Source of the DNA: Naematelia aurantialba
Lineage: Eukaryota; Basidiomycota; Tremellomycetes; Tremellales; Naemateliaceae
Direction of reading: 5' to 3'
Assembly (NCBI GenBank): GCA_021527695.1
Contig: JAKFAO010000009.1
Location: 1,240,001-1,304,000, forward strand
DNA: 64,000 nucleotides
A program made the translations under genes and the position numbers. Under the pieces are notes generated by a model. It made no database searches, was not told the origin of the DNA, and was given only the letters and a program-made list of their open reading frames with translations. Positions 1-11,000 of the stretch are shown here, piece after piece; position 1 is the stretch's first letter; the number at the start of each line of letters is the position of its first letter.

Positions 1-399
1 CCGCGCGGAAGCTTCAGGCAAGTCAGAAGCAGTGCTCAGTGGAGCGAGCGAAGATCTGTCAGCACAGCAAAACCCATAGCTTAGGTGAGTCCTGGTACTG
101 GTTTCATGCAATCTACGTAATGCTGATGCGTCGTCGTATAGTCACACTTGCATAATGCATCAGCACTGATTCCTTGCTGCACGCAATAGACCGAGAAACC
201 AGTCTTCACAGATACTTTCGACGTTGACCCACGAGTCACACTTCCTTTCACCGCCTCAAACGTCTCGCATACAACCCTGGAGACATCCTTTATGCCGGAC
301 GTGCAACGGCGTAGACTCTTATCAATGTTGTCCCAGGCTGTCGTCGACAACACACGTACTCACACCATGTCGCTGAGGTTCTCAAACGAATTTTAAGTG
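1..399. other. 5' flank; weak minus-strand ORF
   Basis: No gene is firmly supported here. On the minus strand, 81-353 is open for about 90 codons and encodes six cysteines, but it has no ATG start, no signal peptide and no recognisable family. It could be an exon of a minus-strand gene or chance. The stretch may also hold an upstream exon of the membrane-protein gene that follows. Confidence 0.3.
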
Positions 400-1953
400 A
401 TGACTTCTCAGGTCGTGTATATCGGCGCGAGCTCGCCGCTACTCAGCTACGAGCCCTTCCGGAATGGCGTAGTCGGCAGCGCCTGGGCGCAGATCGAGGG
501 TGGTTCGAGCCAGTGTACCGGGTCGACGACGTTTTCCGTCGAACTATTTACCATCTACTGCACGTTATCACCGCATACAATGCGAGGATGGGCTGATGTT
601 GAGGAACAGATACAGATATCGCTTTCGTATGGCAGTCGACAAGCAGCTTTGAGATCTCCTGCGACCTCGACGGGCAGACACAAGCCGGCCAGGCCGGGGA
701 GGGCGGGATCTCACTCTCAGGGACATTTGCGCAGCACGTTGCGAAGCTCGAGACAAGCTGTTCAAATTGCGGAAATGGGGATATCTTCGAGCTGATAGGC
801 GTCAAGATCAATACCCAGGTTTCCGCGGCCTCGTGAGTCGTTCTTGTTCGTATGCGCCCTCCGTCTAGCATACTATACACGTTCAGTCTTGCGCTGCTGC
901 GTCCTCACAGGCCCTGCTGTTCGTGATATGCTGGCTTTGTCTCTTTTGCACAGTAATGGAAACAGTGCTGATCGATCCTCGGGAACAGCGCATGCAGCAA
1001 CGCTACACTAGACGATGCCTCGCCCGAGATCAGTTACACGGGTTTCACGTCAACGACTTCAGGCTCGAGCAGCGTGCAGGCCATCTCGAGTGGCTTATTC
1101 TTCAACGATACGGTCAGCTATACTTCGACTGCTGGTGCCGCGGCTAGTTTCAATTTCCAAGGTGCGTATCTACCTCACTCTACAACACACAGATACAACA
1201 CACAGATACAACACACAGATACTGGGTGCAGCTCCCTCATGATCGAACTTCCCTATGACTACGTTTGATCTCACGAGTCCTCTCTAGTTTTACCGTCGTG
1301 CTTCTCATATCCGACGTACGCTCATGTCTTCTTACCCAGGATCCGCATTGTACATCTTTGGACCGACCGGACCAGCGTTTGGGCTTTTTTCGGTAGCTGT
1401 TGACGGTACAAACCTCGGGACCTTCAACGCCAGCACAACCGTTGACACATATGACACTTTACTCTTCTTCGAGACACATCTCGACGAAACAGAGTCGCAC
1501 CAAGTCGTTCTCACAAATCAGCAGAATGGTCTGCTCTTTGCGCTCGACTACTGCGTGGCCGTGCAATCCTCAGACAGCGGAAATGGTGCTGGTTCGGCTA
1601 CGACCACAGCCGGGTCTCCCGCTGCAACACCTGTCTGGACCGGTGGTGGCGGAGGCAGCGGTGGCGGATCTGGAAACGGCGGCGCCGTGATTGGCGGTGT
1701 CATCGGCGGTCTGGCGGGACTGGTGAGCCTCTCCCTGTTCTCTGGTCACAAAGGAGGCGGCGTCTGATACTCGTAGGGGTTGTTGTTTCTGGCATGGAGG
1801 TACCATCTGTGGAAAAAGGCAGGCGGTGAAGGCGACTTTCTCGCTGCCATGTGTGGGCCTGCGAGGAAACCCAGTGCGAAGCCGAAACCGGTCCAGAACG
1901 ATGCTTGGTTCTGGCCGATGATGAGGTCCAAATTGGCGGAACCGAAGAAATAA
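400..1953 (+). CDS. Type I membrane protein with lectin-like ectodomain
   Basis: The gene is built from several exons. Introns at 833-988, 1162-1339 and 1723-1776 join cleanly and give a secreted-type ectodomain (…SNATLDDASPEISYTGF…, then SALYIFGPTGPAFGLFSV), a Ser/Thr/Gly-rich stalk, and one membrane helix beginning AVIGGVIGGLAGL and continuing GLLFLAW after the last splice. A basic cytosolic tail of about 45 residues follows and ends at the stop at 1951-1953. The 'FNFQG.ALYIFGP' pattern is typical of a β-sandwich, carbohydrate-binding-like family common in basidiomycetes; that is family knowledge, and no ligand can be named. The N-terminus is unresolved. The ATG at 400 gives no signal peptide, the sequence just before 411 looks like a 3' splice site, and at least one intron between about 500 and 640 could not be placed. 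An upstream signal-peptide exon is likely. Surface or cell-wall sensing is a guess. Confidence 0.68.
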
Positions 1954-2452
1954 GCCCAATCGGAGTTGACTTACATGTTGCCTGAGCTCGACTGCCATCT
2001 GGTCTCTGCCCACGGCGACATGAAGCTCGCAGCACTGACATCCGAGCAAGTGGTCCCCGACCAGGCCACCGAGTGGCGCCTGGCAGCAGCGCGATCGAAG
2101 GCTCGCGGGCCTAGAGCAGTTGGACCAGACCTTCGGAGCTGCAGCAAAAGCATCTAGCTGTGGAGGATATATATCTTTGCATTCTGTCCCTGCGTACCGC
2201 TCTAAGCCTACGGTGTGAGGAGTAAGACGGTGTATGTATCCCCCAGAGCTATCCATGAGCATCGCCGGGAATTACCACGTCAGACTGTGATATTGACCCC
2301 CGCGTCTCCCCGCATTGCTGTACGCGCTGGAGGAGACCGAGGGGATCAATGCATCAATACTTGTCTACGTTTGACCTCCTTCAGTCTGTTGCCAACTCGG
2401 TCGTGCTCTCACAGCAAAGAGGGAGATCCATAACGGCGAGGCATCCGACGAG
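1954..2452. promoter_or_regulatory. Intergenic, presumed promoter/5'UTR of RGD2-like gene
   Basis: About 500 bp lie between the stop of the membrane-protein gene and the ATG of the RhoGAP gene. Apparent ORFs are short and show no family resemblance. I see no repeat or clear motif. Confidence 0.4.
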
Positions 2453-5400
2453 ATGGCGCCTGTGACGCTCCCGCCGTCGTTCTACAACTCGTTCTGGTCG
2501 CCTGACTACCGGACGGGGTTGGAAGTCCTCTTCAGACAGCTCGAACAGGTGAGTCTCAAGCTCTGTTGATCACTTGGAAGTGTGTGATCTGCTGTATAGC
2601 TATCCACACGAGCTGTCAGTCGAAGGCAACGCACCCCATGGGTTGTCATTGATGTGGTTAAACAAGTAAACGGACGCGGCTAACGCTCCACAGGGCTGCC
2701 TGGAGGACAATGATGTTACCAAATTCATCGAGGTGCGCTCCCTTCAAGTGTCTCTGCATGATCTGAAGAACTCACTTTGCCCGTTTCCAGTCTCAAGTCA
2801 AGGCACATTATGCACTCGCCACGACACTGATGCACCCGCCATTGCTTTCGAATCCCGAGTCGTCCTCGTCACTACAACACACCCTCCTTTCCCTCCAAGG
2901 CGCGTCTTCCGCCCGGGGCGAAGCTCATCGGGCACTCGCTTTGGAGCTCGAACAGAGAGTTCTCGCTGGCTTCCTGAACTGGAAGGTCCGGCATGCGGAG
3001 CGCGTCAAGGGAGCGAAGGACGAAACGCTAAGCAAGACAGGCGTCGTTGGTGTCTGGGAGAAGGATGTGCATCGTCTATCTACGGTCAGCTTAGTTCCAC
3101 CATGCTCTGAGATTTGCAGCTGATCGCCTTCAAGCTCAAGCAGACTTATGTGGCCAAGTCGCGCCTTGCAGACGAGTCGGAGGACGAGTGAGACTCTTCC
3201 TGTTCCCCTTGTCAGCTCCCTGCTGATGACGTGATTGTGCAGCGCCAAATTCGCCCCAGCCACGACGCCTCGTTCCCCTCCCCAAGATCACTACACAGCA
3301 TCTCCAAAGCTGCAGAGTCCCCTCCGACGGTCTGGTACCGTCGCCGATAGGATCAGCGAAAAGATACGCGCAGCGTCTATCTCCAGCACTTCTGGCTCGG
3401 GCGTTCGACCGATCTCGGTCGATGGCAAGGTGCTGCCAGCACCACCTACGCCTCTTCGTGTGGCTTCCCCAGTATCAGTGTCTGAGGGAGCCACCGATGG
3501 GACCCCGTCAAGTCCGGGCAGAGAAGATGCCTTCATCCCACCTTCGGACCCGAAGGGCCGACCTACAGTGCGGTCCGGCGATCCACCGCCTGTCCCCAAT
3601 AAGAATGGAGATTCGCACATACTACCAGATCCTCATCAAGAACCGATCCTGCTCTCAGGCTTGGCACTGCAGCCAGACGGCTTGAAGACTCTCCTCCGCC
3701 GTCTCGACGCATACCTCCTGACTATTCCCGCTCCATACTCCGACGCCTCAACTCACACATACTCGACAAAATCCAATGCTGCTCTTGCGAGTCGTCAGCG
3801 AAGCACGATACTCGGAACGTATGAAAAGACGTTTTCGGGTGAAGAAGTGGTTGAGTGGCTGCGCGACAATGTGGAAGGTTTCGGTGGTGATTGGGACCGA
3901 TGCGTAGAAGCGGCTGCTGAATTGCACCGAATGGGTCACTTTTCCCGTACTGGTGTGGGCCGAGGCTTTGATCCAGACTACGATACCTTCTATGTCCTCA
4001 AAGTTACTCCTGGCAGCTCACTCCCCGGTGCTTTGACCTCACCACTCGGGCCCGCGACCAGTGCGAATATCTCGTCCATGCTACACAAGTACCTCCCAGC
4101 TGGTCTGGGAAGTGCTGACGAGCCATTGCATGTTCGACTCCGGAAAGAAGCAACACGAGCGGAAGATGCGTATCGTGAGGCTGTGGGAGAGGCAGAAACC
4201 AAGCGTTTGGAGATGGAGGAGCGTATCGAACGAGGCCTTCGTATCTGGGAGCGGTGGGAGCGGGAAAGATTGGGCGTCGTCAAGACTGGTGAGCTGATGT
4301 ATTGACTTTATCCTGTGAGGAACGCTCATTCTGTACAGTGTTGAAGCAGTACGAAGAAGCCATTGGCCGACTCCCGGACCGCTTGGGGGATCTCACAAAG
4401 CCGACGTCCTTGTCGGTAGAGGCATTCAACCCAGAGGCAGATATCAAAGCGCTCATTGAAGGGAACCGGACAGGGCCCTTCAGGCCGGTTCCTCATGTTT
4501 ACGACTCTCTCGTTGGCGAGGTTCCTGAAGTCAACTTTGGCATTGACTTGCGCAGATGGGCAGGTGAGGCTGGGTGGAAGAATATCATGCATCGGCCAGA
4601 CAGGGAGAAGGGAGCTATCCCCGAAGTGCTTGAGGCTCTTCTGCGGGCTTTGTCTGACCTGTATCCATCTCTTTCTGACGAAGGTGGGTGTCTGAAGGAG
4701 TACGCGAAGCCTGCTGACTTTGATAGATCGGCATCGAGCCTGGATATACGAAGTGCCGTTGGTCGAGACACATGCCTTGAGAAACGCAATCAACGATGCA
4801 AAAGCCCCTGAAGGTGCCATGGTAGAGGTGATCAAACAGTACAATGTGCCGGTGGTGGCAGGCGTTGTCAAGTTGTTCCTTCTCGAGCTGAATCCTCCTG
4901 TCATGGGATGGGAAGGATGGGAAGACGCCAAGGCTGTATACCCAGCCGGTAAGTCCAAGGACTCAAATCAGATACCGGTTGTTGCTGATCCGTGTAGTGG
5001 GCGCAGATCAAGAAAGGGATATGACCAGTGCGGTGACCAGCGTTCTGGGACGCCTGCCTGGCGCACAGCTATACGTTCTGGATGCCGTCGTTAAACATTT
5101 CAGGACGTAAGTTCCCACATTTCGATTATCGTAATAGTAGGCTAATGTGAGCAGGTTGATCGACTCTACCAAAGTCGAAGAATCAAACGAAGTATACATC
5201 ACTAAGTTGGCTCTGTCAGTTGGCCGTTGCGTACTCCGACCACAGACCGAGACCGAACTCACCATTCACGACCGCACACCGTCGCTCTTCTTGGCCGATC
5301 TCATCGGTCGATACAGCTCCATTTTCCCGGCTCTAGTGGAAAAGAAAAAAAGCCAGAGCGATCGTGTTTTACCTGTTCGGAAGCGTACAGCGCTGGTGGA

Positions 5401-6086
5401 TCAACGAATCTCCCGCTCGCGAATGAGTGGAGAAATGACACCCAAGGAATTGCTCGAGCAGCAACACGCGATTCAGCATCCCCGGCCAGCTAGTCCCTCC
5501 CCTATGAGTCGGGGCACCTCCATGACTGGTCCAGCGTCTGCACTTGGTCTGAGCACGCCTGTAGCTTTAGGATCTGTGCCGGCGAGAGAGACGATCAATG
5601 TGGTACCTCCTACTCCTGAAATGCCGACCGACACCAACGGAGCAGATACGAAGGTGTCTGAGGCCCTGCCGGCGTCTGAAGAAATGGAAGAACTCGAATC
5701 GTCGACGGCCAATATTCTCGACGACCTGGAGAAGAACAATGGAGACCCTGAAGATGCTTCTGTAGCGGAACAGACGGCCGCATCGGCCTCGTTGAAGCGC
5801 GCCACGTCTGGCGAGACATCTCGTCTTCGCGGTCCGAGAGGTGCCAGAGGCCCGAGACCTGCGCCCGGGAGAGTCGTTTCGCATGCGCGAGTGGAGAGCA
5901 TGGCGAGTACAGGTGGGACGACACAGGGAAGCGAGGACAGTGAAGTGGAAGGAAAGGGCAAGGGTAGAGCTGTGAGTCCCCATCAGCCAGTAGAGGTGCT
6001 CTGCTGACCGAGTGGTCAATTAGACGGGGCACGGTACCAAGAGCTCAGTGAGCGCCATGGCCGCAAAGTTTGAAGGCAGTGGATAG
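2453..6086 (+). CDS. RGD2: F-BAR / DEP / RhoGAP protein, Rgd2-like
   Basis: The protein is about 1,000 residues and starts MAPVTLPPSFYNSFWSPDY, a typical F-BAR opening. Confirmed introns include 2549-2693, 2733-2790, 3085-3119, 3188-3242 and 4289-4338. The order is: first half of the F-BAR domain; a Ser/Pro-rich insert; a DEP domain (motifs EEVVEWLRDN and FDPDYDTFYVLKV); the second, coiled half of the F-BAR; a RhoGAP domain ending near SIFPALV; and a low-complexity tail rich in Ser, Glu and Arg-Gly. A DEP nested in the F-BAR followed by RhoGAP is the layout of yeast Rgd2, which acts on Cdc42 and Rho5 at the plasma membrane. At the usual arginine-finger site (G-I-F-R) this protein has A-W-I-Y, so catalytic GAP activity is uncertain. 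The last intron precedes a short C-terminal exon ending at 6086. Confidence 0.88.
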
Positions 6087-6545
6087 ATTATGATCTTTAT
6101 GAGCAATGTGCATTGGGATGTACTAGTATATGAGTAGATTGATTGTCTGATAGCTCAGAGAGAGGCTGCAGTCATTCATTGCCTTTGGAAAGTTCCCAGC
6201 AAAGTGCGCCAGAGCGCAGCGCACGGACCCTTCTGTTATGTAGGTCGTGGCGAAGTGAGTTCACTCGCGGCGCTTGCGCGCATGCGGTTTCTTCCTTAAC
6301 GTCAAAATCCGCTGAAAAGTCAAGTTGTGACACGCCTTGGTACAGAAGGTTCATCCTCGAGACACATGCATTCCACCACTCTCCTCTCCTCGGAGAACTT
6401 GTCCTCCGGACCAGCGTCCTATCTGGGCTTTACGGGCAAATTGGAAGCTCTCAACTCTCCCATTCGACTCCGTTCGCGCTTTTGACGCCAACGTAGAGTG
6501 AGTCGGGCGCATTGAGCTCTGCAAGCGGTCAGCACAGGTCGCAGA
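6087..6545. other. Convergent intergenic region
   Basis: These 459 bp separate the 3' ends of the RGD2-like gene (+) and the F-box-like gene (-), so they should hold both 3'UTRs. No supported ORF, repeat or RNA gene is seen. Confidence 0.4.
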
Positions 6546-7601
6546 TCACGACCGTGCAGACCTACCTCCATCTCGACGGAGCGAGTATGGGGAAAACACC
6601 AAGAGGGCCGAGACGTCATAAGATGTGTGGCTATGCTCCGAGCCTTCTGCTGCCCGATCCAGCTTTCTCCAGCCAGGGCGGTACACGCTTCTGGAGGACG
6701 AGTGAGCCTCGTCGACACTCGAGGGCCCACGCCCCCATGATTCGTCCACGTCCACCCGGGGAGCTACAGTGTCCGGGACGTTGAGCAGGCGGACGGTGAG
6801 GTTCGGGTGCGTCTTGCACCACCTGCTCGGACGGGCGTTGGCCATCGTTTCCAGCGCCGTGAACACGACCGCATCCGAGTCCGGCGGCAGCTCCAACACG
6901 ATGTCCATGTACCGGAGAGAGTCTGGCAGCAGCGTCCACTCGTAGAAGAAGAACGCGGAGAAGCCGGTCACGCCGGTGAAGGCCACGCGCGTCAGGCGCG
7001 TCATGCCGCGCGATATATCGCCGACCGTTATGATCTCTGCGTCGCGCACGCGGTCCCCAACAGCGGCAACGAGCTGCGAGCACGGGAGCTGGCCGCCCCA
7101 TGCGATCCAGTCCTGTCTGCGTTTCTGGTACGTGCTGTGTGGCGGGTCGCTCTGTCCGCCCGGCCCGCCTGGTCGGCCATCTGGGCGATTGTCCCGGCTC
7201 TGGCCGTACCACAGTTGTCGCTCGTACCAGCATGTATGGTTGTAGCTCCTTATGAACTCCGCCGTCAACTCGATCGTCCTCAACGACGGCAGAGCGGGCA
7301 GCAGCCTTGGACTGGCTCCGTCTTCTAAAACGACGCAACGAACTGAGTCGGCCGCCAGCGAGCCGCCACTCGGATAGTCTTCCGCCGACTCTCCGCGAGC
7401 TTTTGATGCGGTGCCGGCTTTTCTGGGGAAACGAAGCGTGTGAAATCTCAGTATGCTCACCTTCCCTTGCAGGACCTTGCAGGTGGTCGACAGGCTTGCC
7501 ATGTCCGCTGCCGAGGAGAAGTCTGCAATGCTTCTGATGATGTCAGCGGGGACACTAGCTAGTGGCGGCAGCCTCGTGAACGCCTCGCTCGGAGAAACCA
7601 T
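6546..7601 (-). CDS. F-box-like hypothetical protein
   Basis: The reading frame encodes 351 residues. The start is placed at the ATG at 7601 (MVSPSEAFTRLPPL…) because the open frame further upstream has no ATG. Residues about 12-40 (LASVPADIIRSIADF, then SLSTTCKVLQ) fit an F-box: a hydrophobic pair, a short helix, and 'L..tCk.l'. This would bind Skp1 and recruit targets to an SCF ubiquitin ligase. The remainder has Leu-rich helix/strand segments (ITVGDISRGMTRLTRVAFTG) like the degenerate LRR regions of fungal F-box proteins, but no target can be named. A GTGAGC…CCCCAG segment lies just after the F-box. Splicing it would break the frame, so it was left as coding. The protein family is inferred, and orthology is unknown. 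Confidence 0.6.
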   Translation of the reverse strand: MVSPSEAFTRLPPLASVPADIIRSIADFSSAADMASLSTTCKVLQGKVSILRFHTLRFPRKAGTASKARGESAEDYPSGGSLAADSVRCVVLEDGASPRLLPALPSLRTIELTAEFIRSYNHTCWYERQLWYGQSRDNRPDGRPGGPGGQSDPPHSTYQKRRQDWIAWGGQLPCSQLVAAVGDRVRDAEIITVGDISRGMTRLTRVAFTGVTGFSAFFFYEWTLLPDSLRYMDIVLELPPDSDAVVFTALETMANARPSRWCKTHPNLTVRLLNVPDTVAPRVDVDESWGRGPSSVDEAHSSSRSVYRPGWRKLDRAAEGSEHSHTSYDVSALLVFSPYSLRRDGGRSARS

Positions 7602-8085
7602 GAAGAATATCCAGTCAATGGGGGCGAAGAGGATCTGAGGATGCACTGGTAGAAATTTGGAGGAGCGATATGCCAACCTGAGCCTTTACCAAGCCTCTGA
7701 GACCACTGCTTTATACACGAGACTTCCTTTCTTCGAGGAGGCGCTATGTGGGGCGAAACAGAGTAGCAAATGCCGACTCGACCTAGGCCTTCCTGTTGAG
7801 AATCCTACCGTTCACAGTTTCAAGGCGACGTCCCGTCATGTCGGATACGGAAGAGTGCTATTCGGAACAGCAAACGATGTCGTCATCCTAATGAGCCCTC
7901 GCAGTGGATAGCCCGCACGATACGGGACATGATCTCCCGTGGCGGTGAGTGCAGTTTAAGCTGTCTGTGCGAGCTTTCATGCATATTCTGGAGCTCGGCT
8001 TGACGTAGAGTCTCTAGGTGTTAAAGGAGCTACACAGCCTCCCCATACCGATACCTGTTCCGGTCAGGTTCGTCCAGCCAGGAAA
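7602..8085. other. Intergenic between F-box-like gene and MMS19
   Basis: These 484 bp hold the upstream region of the F-box-like gene and the 3' flank of MMS19, both on the minus strand. A plus-strand frame of about 84 codons at 7657-7911 has no ATG-based family resemblance and was not called. No repeat is seen. Confidence 0.35.
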
Positions 8086-11000
8086 CTAAGCGACTGACCA
8101 TTTCGCTCTACATTCCACCGCCTCTCTCCTGACGATTCGCAGTGGGTCGTCCAACGCCTGCCCGAGGCCGCGCAGCACTTCTGCTTTCACCGACTGCAGC
8201 GTGTCGTACCTGATCACATCAGGGAACAGTGCCATGCACCTCAAGGCTGCTGATCGCACTTTCTGCACGGGCGTTAGTGTCTCTGTCGCATTGAAAGGCA
8301 TGTATTTCACAACTGACTCCGGACGTTTCCAGGTCGCCTGAAGTGTCTGGCAAGCTCGACTTTGCGAGGCTCTGCACCATTGCCACTGCGTTCTGATGCA
8401 TAATTTTGTCAGTGTCTCCAGACAGGTTTGGCGTTTCCAGAATCGAGGTGAGGGCGGTGATTGCATTGGTCCGTTGCGCCGGATCTCGCAAGACAAGCGA
8501 ACGAAGAAGAAGAGGAAGGATCTGTTCCGCATCAGCTGGACGACCGCATACATGCCAAATTTAAAGCAAGTACTCACAGTTTGGAGGTCAGCTAGACATA
8601 GACTTGCAGGAACAAGCGGCAACAGCGACGAAAAAGCGACCAGATACACTAATCGATGTCTCCCTGAACATGCAGCGTTATTCTGTTGCCTGAACAGAGT
8701 GGGGCATTTTGGCGCACCTTGAGCATCACGATCGGCATCGATGAGCATGGGCAGTACCACATTCCACAGTTTCTGGGCGTATAGTAGCTGCAGGTCCGTG
8801 AGCTGAAATACATGTTTATCGCTTGAAGTAACAGACCTTTGCGGTCAAATGTGATCCTCTTTCTTTGCCTTTTCCCTTGCCTTCGGCCAGAACACTGAAA
8901 CCCCGAGCCGCCTCGTTGACAAAAGCTGGATCGAAGCTAGCCAATGACAGGCATTCGACCACACGGACAACCGCGTCATATGCCAGCTGATGTCGGAGGA
9001 GAGCTAGCGCTTTGACAATCTGACCGAGATCAACATTTTTCGAGAACGGCAACTCACGTGAAGATAGACCAAGAGACCTCTCCGACGGACGTCGAGAGCG
9101 TTCTCGGAGTCGATGACCTCCTTTACCCACACCATCTCCAAGATCTCCTCCAGATGAGATTGTAGGTCTGAGACTGGTCAACGCAGGCGCTCGTCAGATT
9201 ACATGCGTCTCACCTGGCGCTCGCTTGTTGACAAAAGCCGTTATGAGGTCCAGTGCGTAGCGTACCTGGGATGCTGATGTCGCTACATGGATTGTCCAGT
9301 GAATCTTCCCAGAGAGATACGCGGCGACATCAGTGAATGGCAAGCGCGTCTACGACAGTCAGATCAGCCCCGTGCATGCGTAACAAGCACAGATGTTCAC
9401 CTCAGATTTGAGAGCCTGGACAGTTGATGAATAGATGGCGATGAGATCTTGTTCGCCTGTATGGGCGCCCTTCTACCCACGATGATGAGCTGGTTCACGT
9501 GGGCAGCTTGTGAGACTTACGCGTAAGGGTGAGCCGGAGGAACGACCTCTACCCGTCTCGTGGACCATATCCGGCATCTCGCCCTTCTCGAACAGCTTGT
9601 AAATTACATCAAACTGCTTTGCTTGTCGCCTCATGACCCTCAGCTTGCTAGCAGGAACCGCGATTGAAGTATGACTTACTCAGTTCCTAGTTCCCACGTC
9701 AGGGTCTCCCCTATACGACCAATCATGCTCAAGAGTCGTCGGTCGCCAAACAATGTCCGGTCACCGCTCACTCGCGGTAAAGCAGCGTCAATGCACAGTT
9801 TATACAGTCGTGGTAAGATGATGTCGAAATGCTTGACGATATCCGAATGCCTGGCGGCGAGTTTGCGCTCGATGACGGTCGATAACGTGTTGAGTAGATC
9901 CCACGCATATGCCACGTTGCATTCCTGTTCGTCCGTCTCAACCTCTGAGATAGGACTCTCTGCAAGGAAGTCGAGCTTCGAATTGATGCGAATGACAAGC
10001 GTCTCAAAGAGGGAAGATTGCACACAAAGCTGCGAGAGTGAGTTTAGGATGGAGCGATACTTTGTTCGAGCATCGATGTCGTCCAGAGAAGGAGCGGAGT
10101 TTGGAAGGTGATGGAACAGAAGTGGAAGAGTGACAGTTTCAATGGTAGATGAATAGAATTTCGACATTGTTGTCAGGCCTTGGATGGTCGCAGTGCTGTA
10201 CCGTCAGCATAGAAATATACCAGGTTTGCTAAACATACCGAACTTCCCCGTCGCTATCATTGAGCAAGATATCGTTCATTCCCCGAACAACATCCTCAAC
10301 CTCATCCCTGCCCCAGAACTGAGGAATTTCGACGAGGGCAACACTTCCGCGGATCGCAGGCAAGCGCAAAGACTCTGTTCTCAATCCCTCGCGTAAGACG
10401 TCTAGTAGCGGCTCGCGAAATGGCTCCAAGATCTTCTCATTGGGCTGATGCCGCTTCGTATCGGGTGCTGCATAGACGGATCGAGCGGCACTGAGTAGAG
10501 ACGATATCGCTGCAAGGATCGGTGACCGATGCGATGGCAGGGAAGGAGAGTTGAATTGGCGGAACAACTGAGGAAGTGCCTGCGAAACAGCGTATTTCCC
10601 CGCCGATGCTGAGGACAAGTCAGCCCCGTCGCAGCTCAGGCCGAGCAGGGGTGGGATTGAGGAGAGATGAAGTGAAGAAGTGACATAGTTGAGAAGAGAT
10701 GATATTGAAAGGTGATAAGGTTGAGAGTTAACGAGGTTCAGACGATATGCGATTGAGAGACAAGGTGTCAAGGAGAAAGGCGGAGGCTTAGAAGGGATCA
10801 AGGTCGAAAGAAAATACATACGAGAAGCGCGGATGAGTGCCGATAGGATCTTGGTTGATGCGATCCCTTGCGACTTTTCGGGTTCCTCAAGGACAGTCAA
10901 AGCTTCTTTTATGATGTCTTGTGCTAGGCCTGTCGGAACTTCCGCCTCGGTGGGATACAAAGTTTGCGCGAGTGATTCCAGAGCAGATAGCGCCGCGGCC

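Noticed and set aside
7340..7470. Intron just after the F-box motif of the 6546-7601 gene
   Set aside because: GTGAGC…CCCCAG has good ends, but removing 38 nt breaks the frame of the clearly protein-like downstream sequence.
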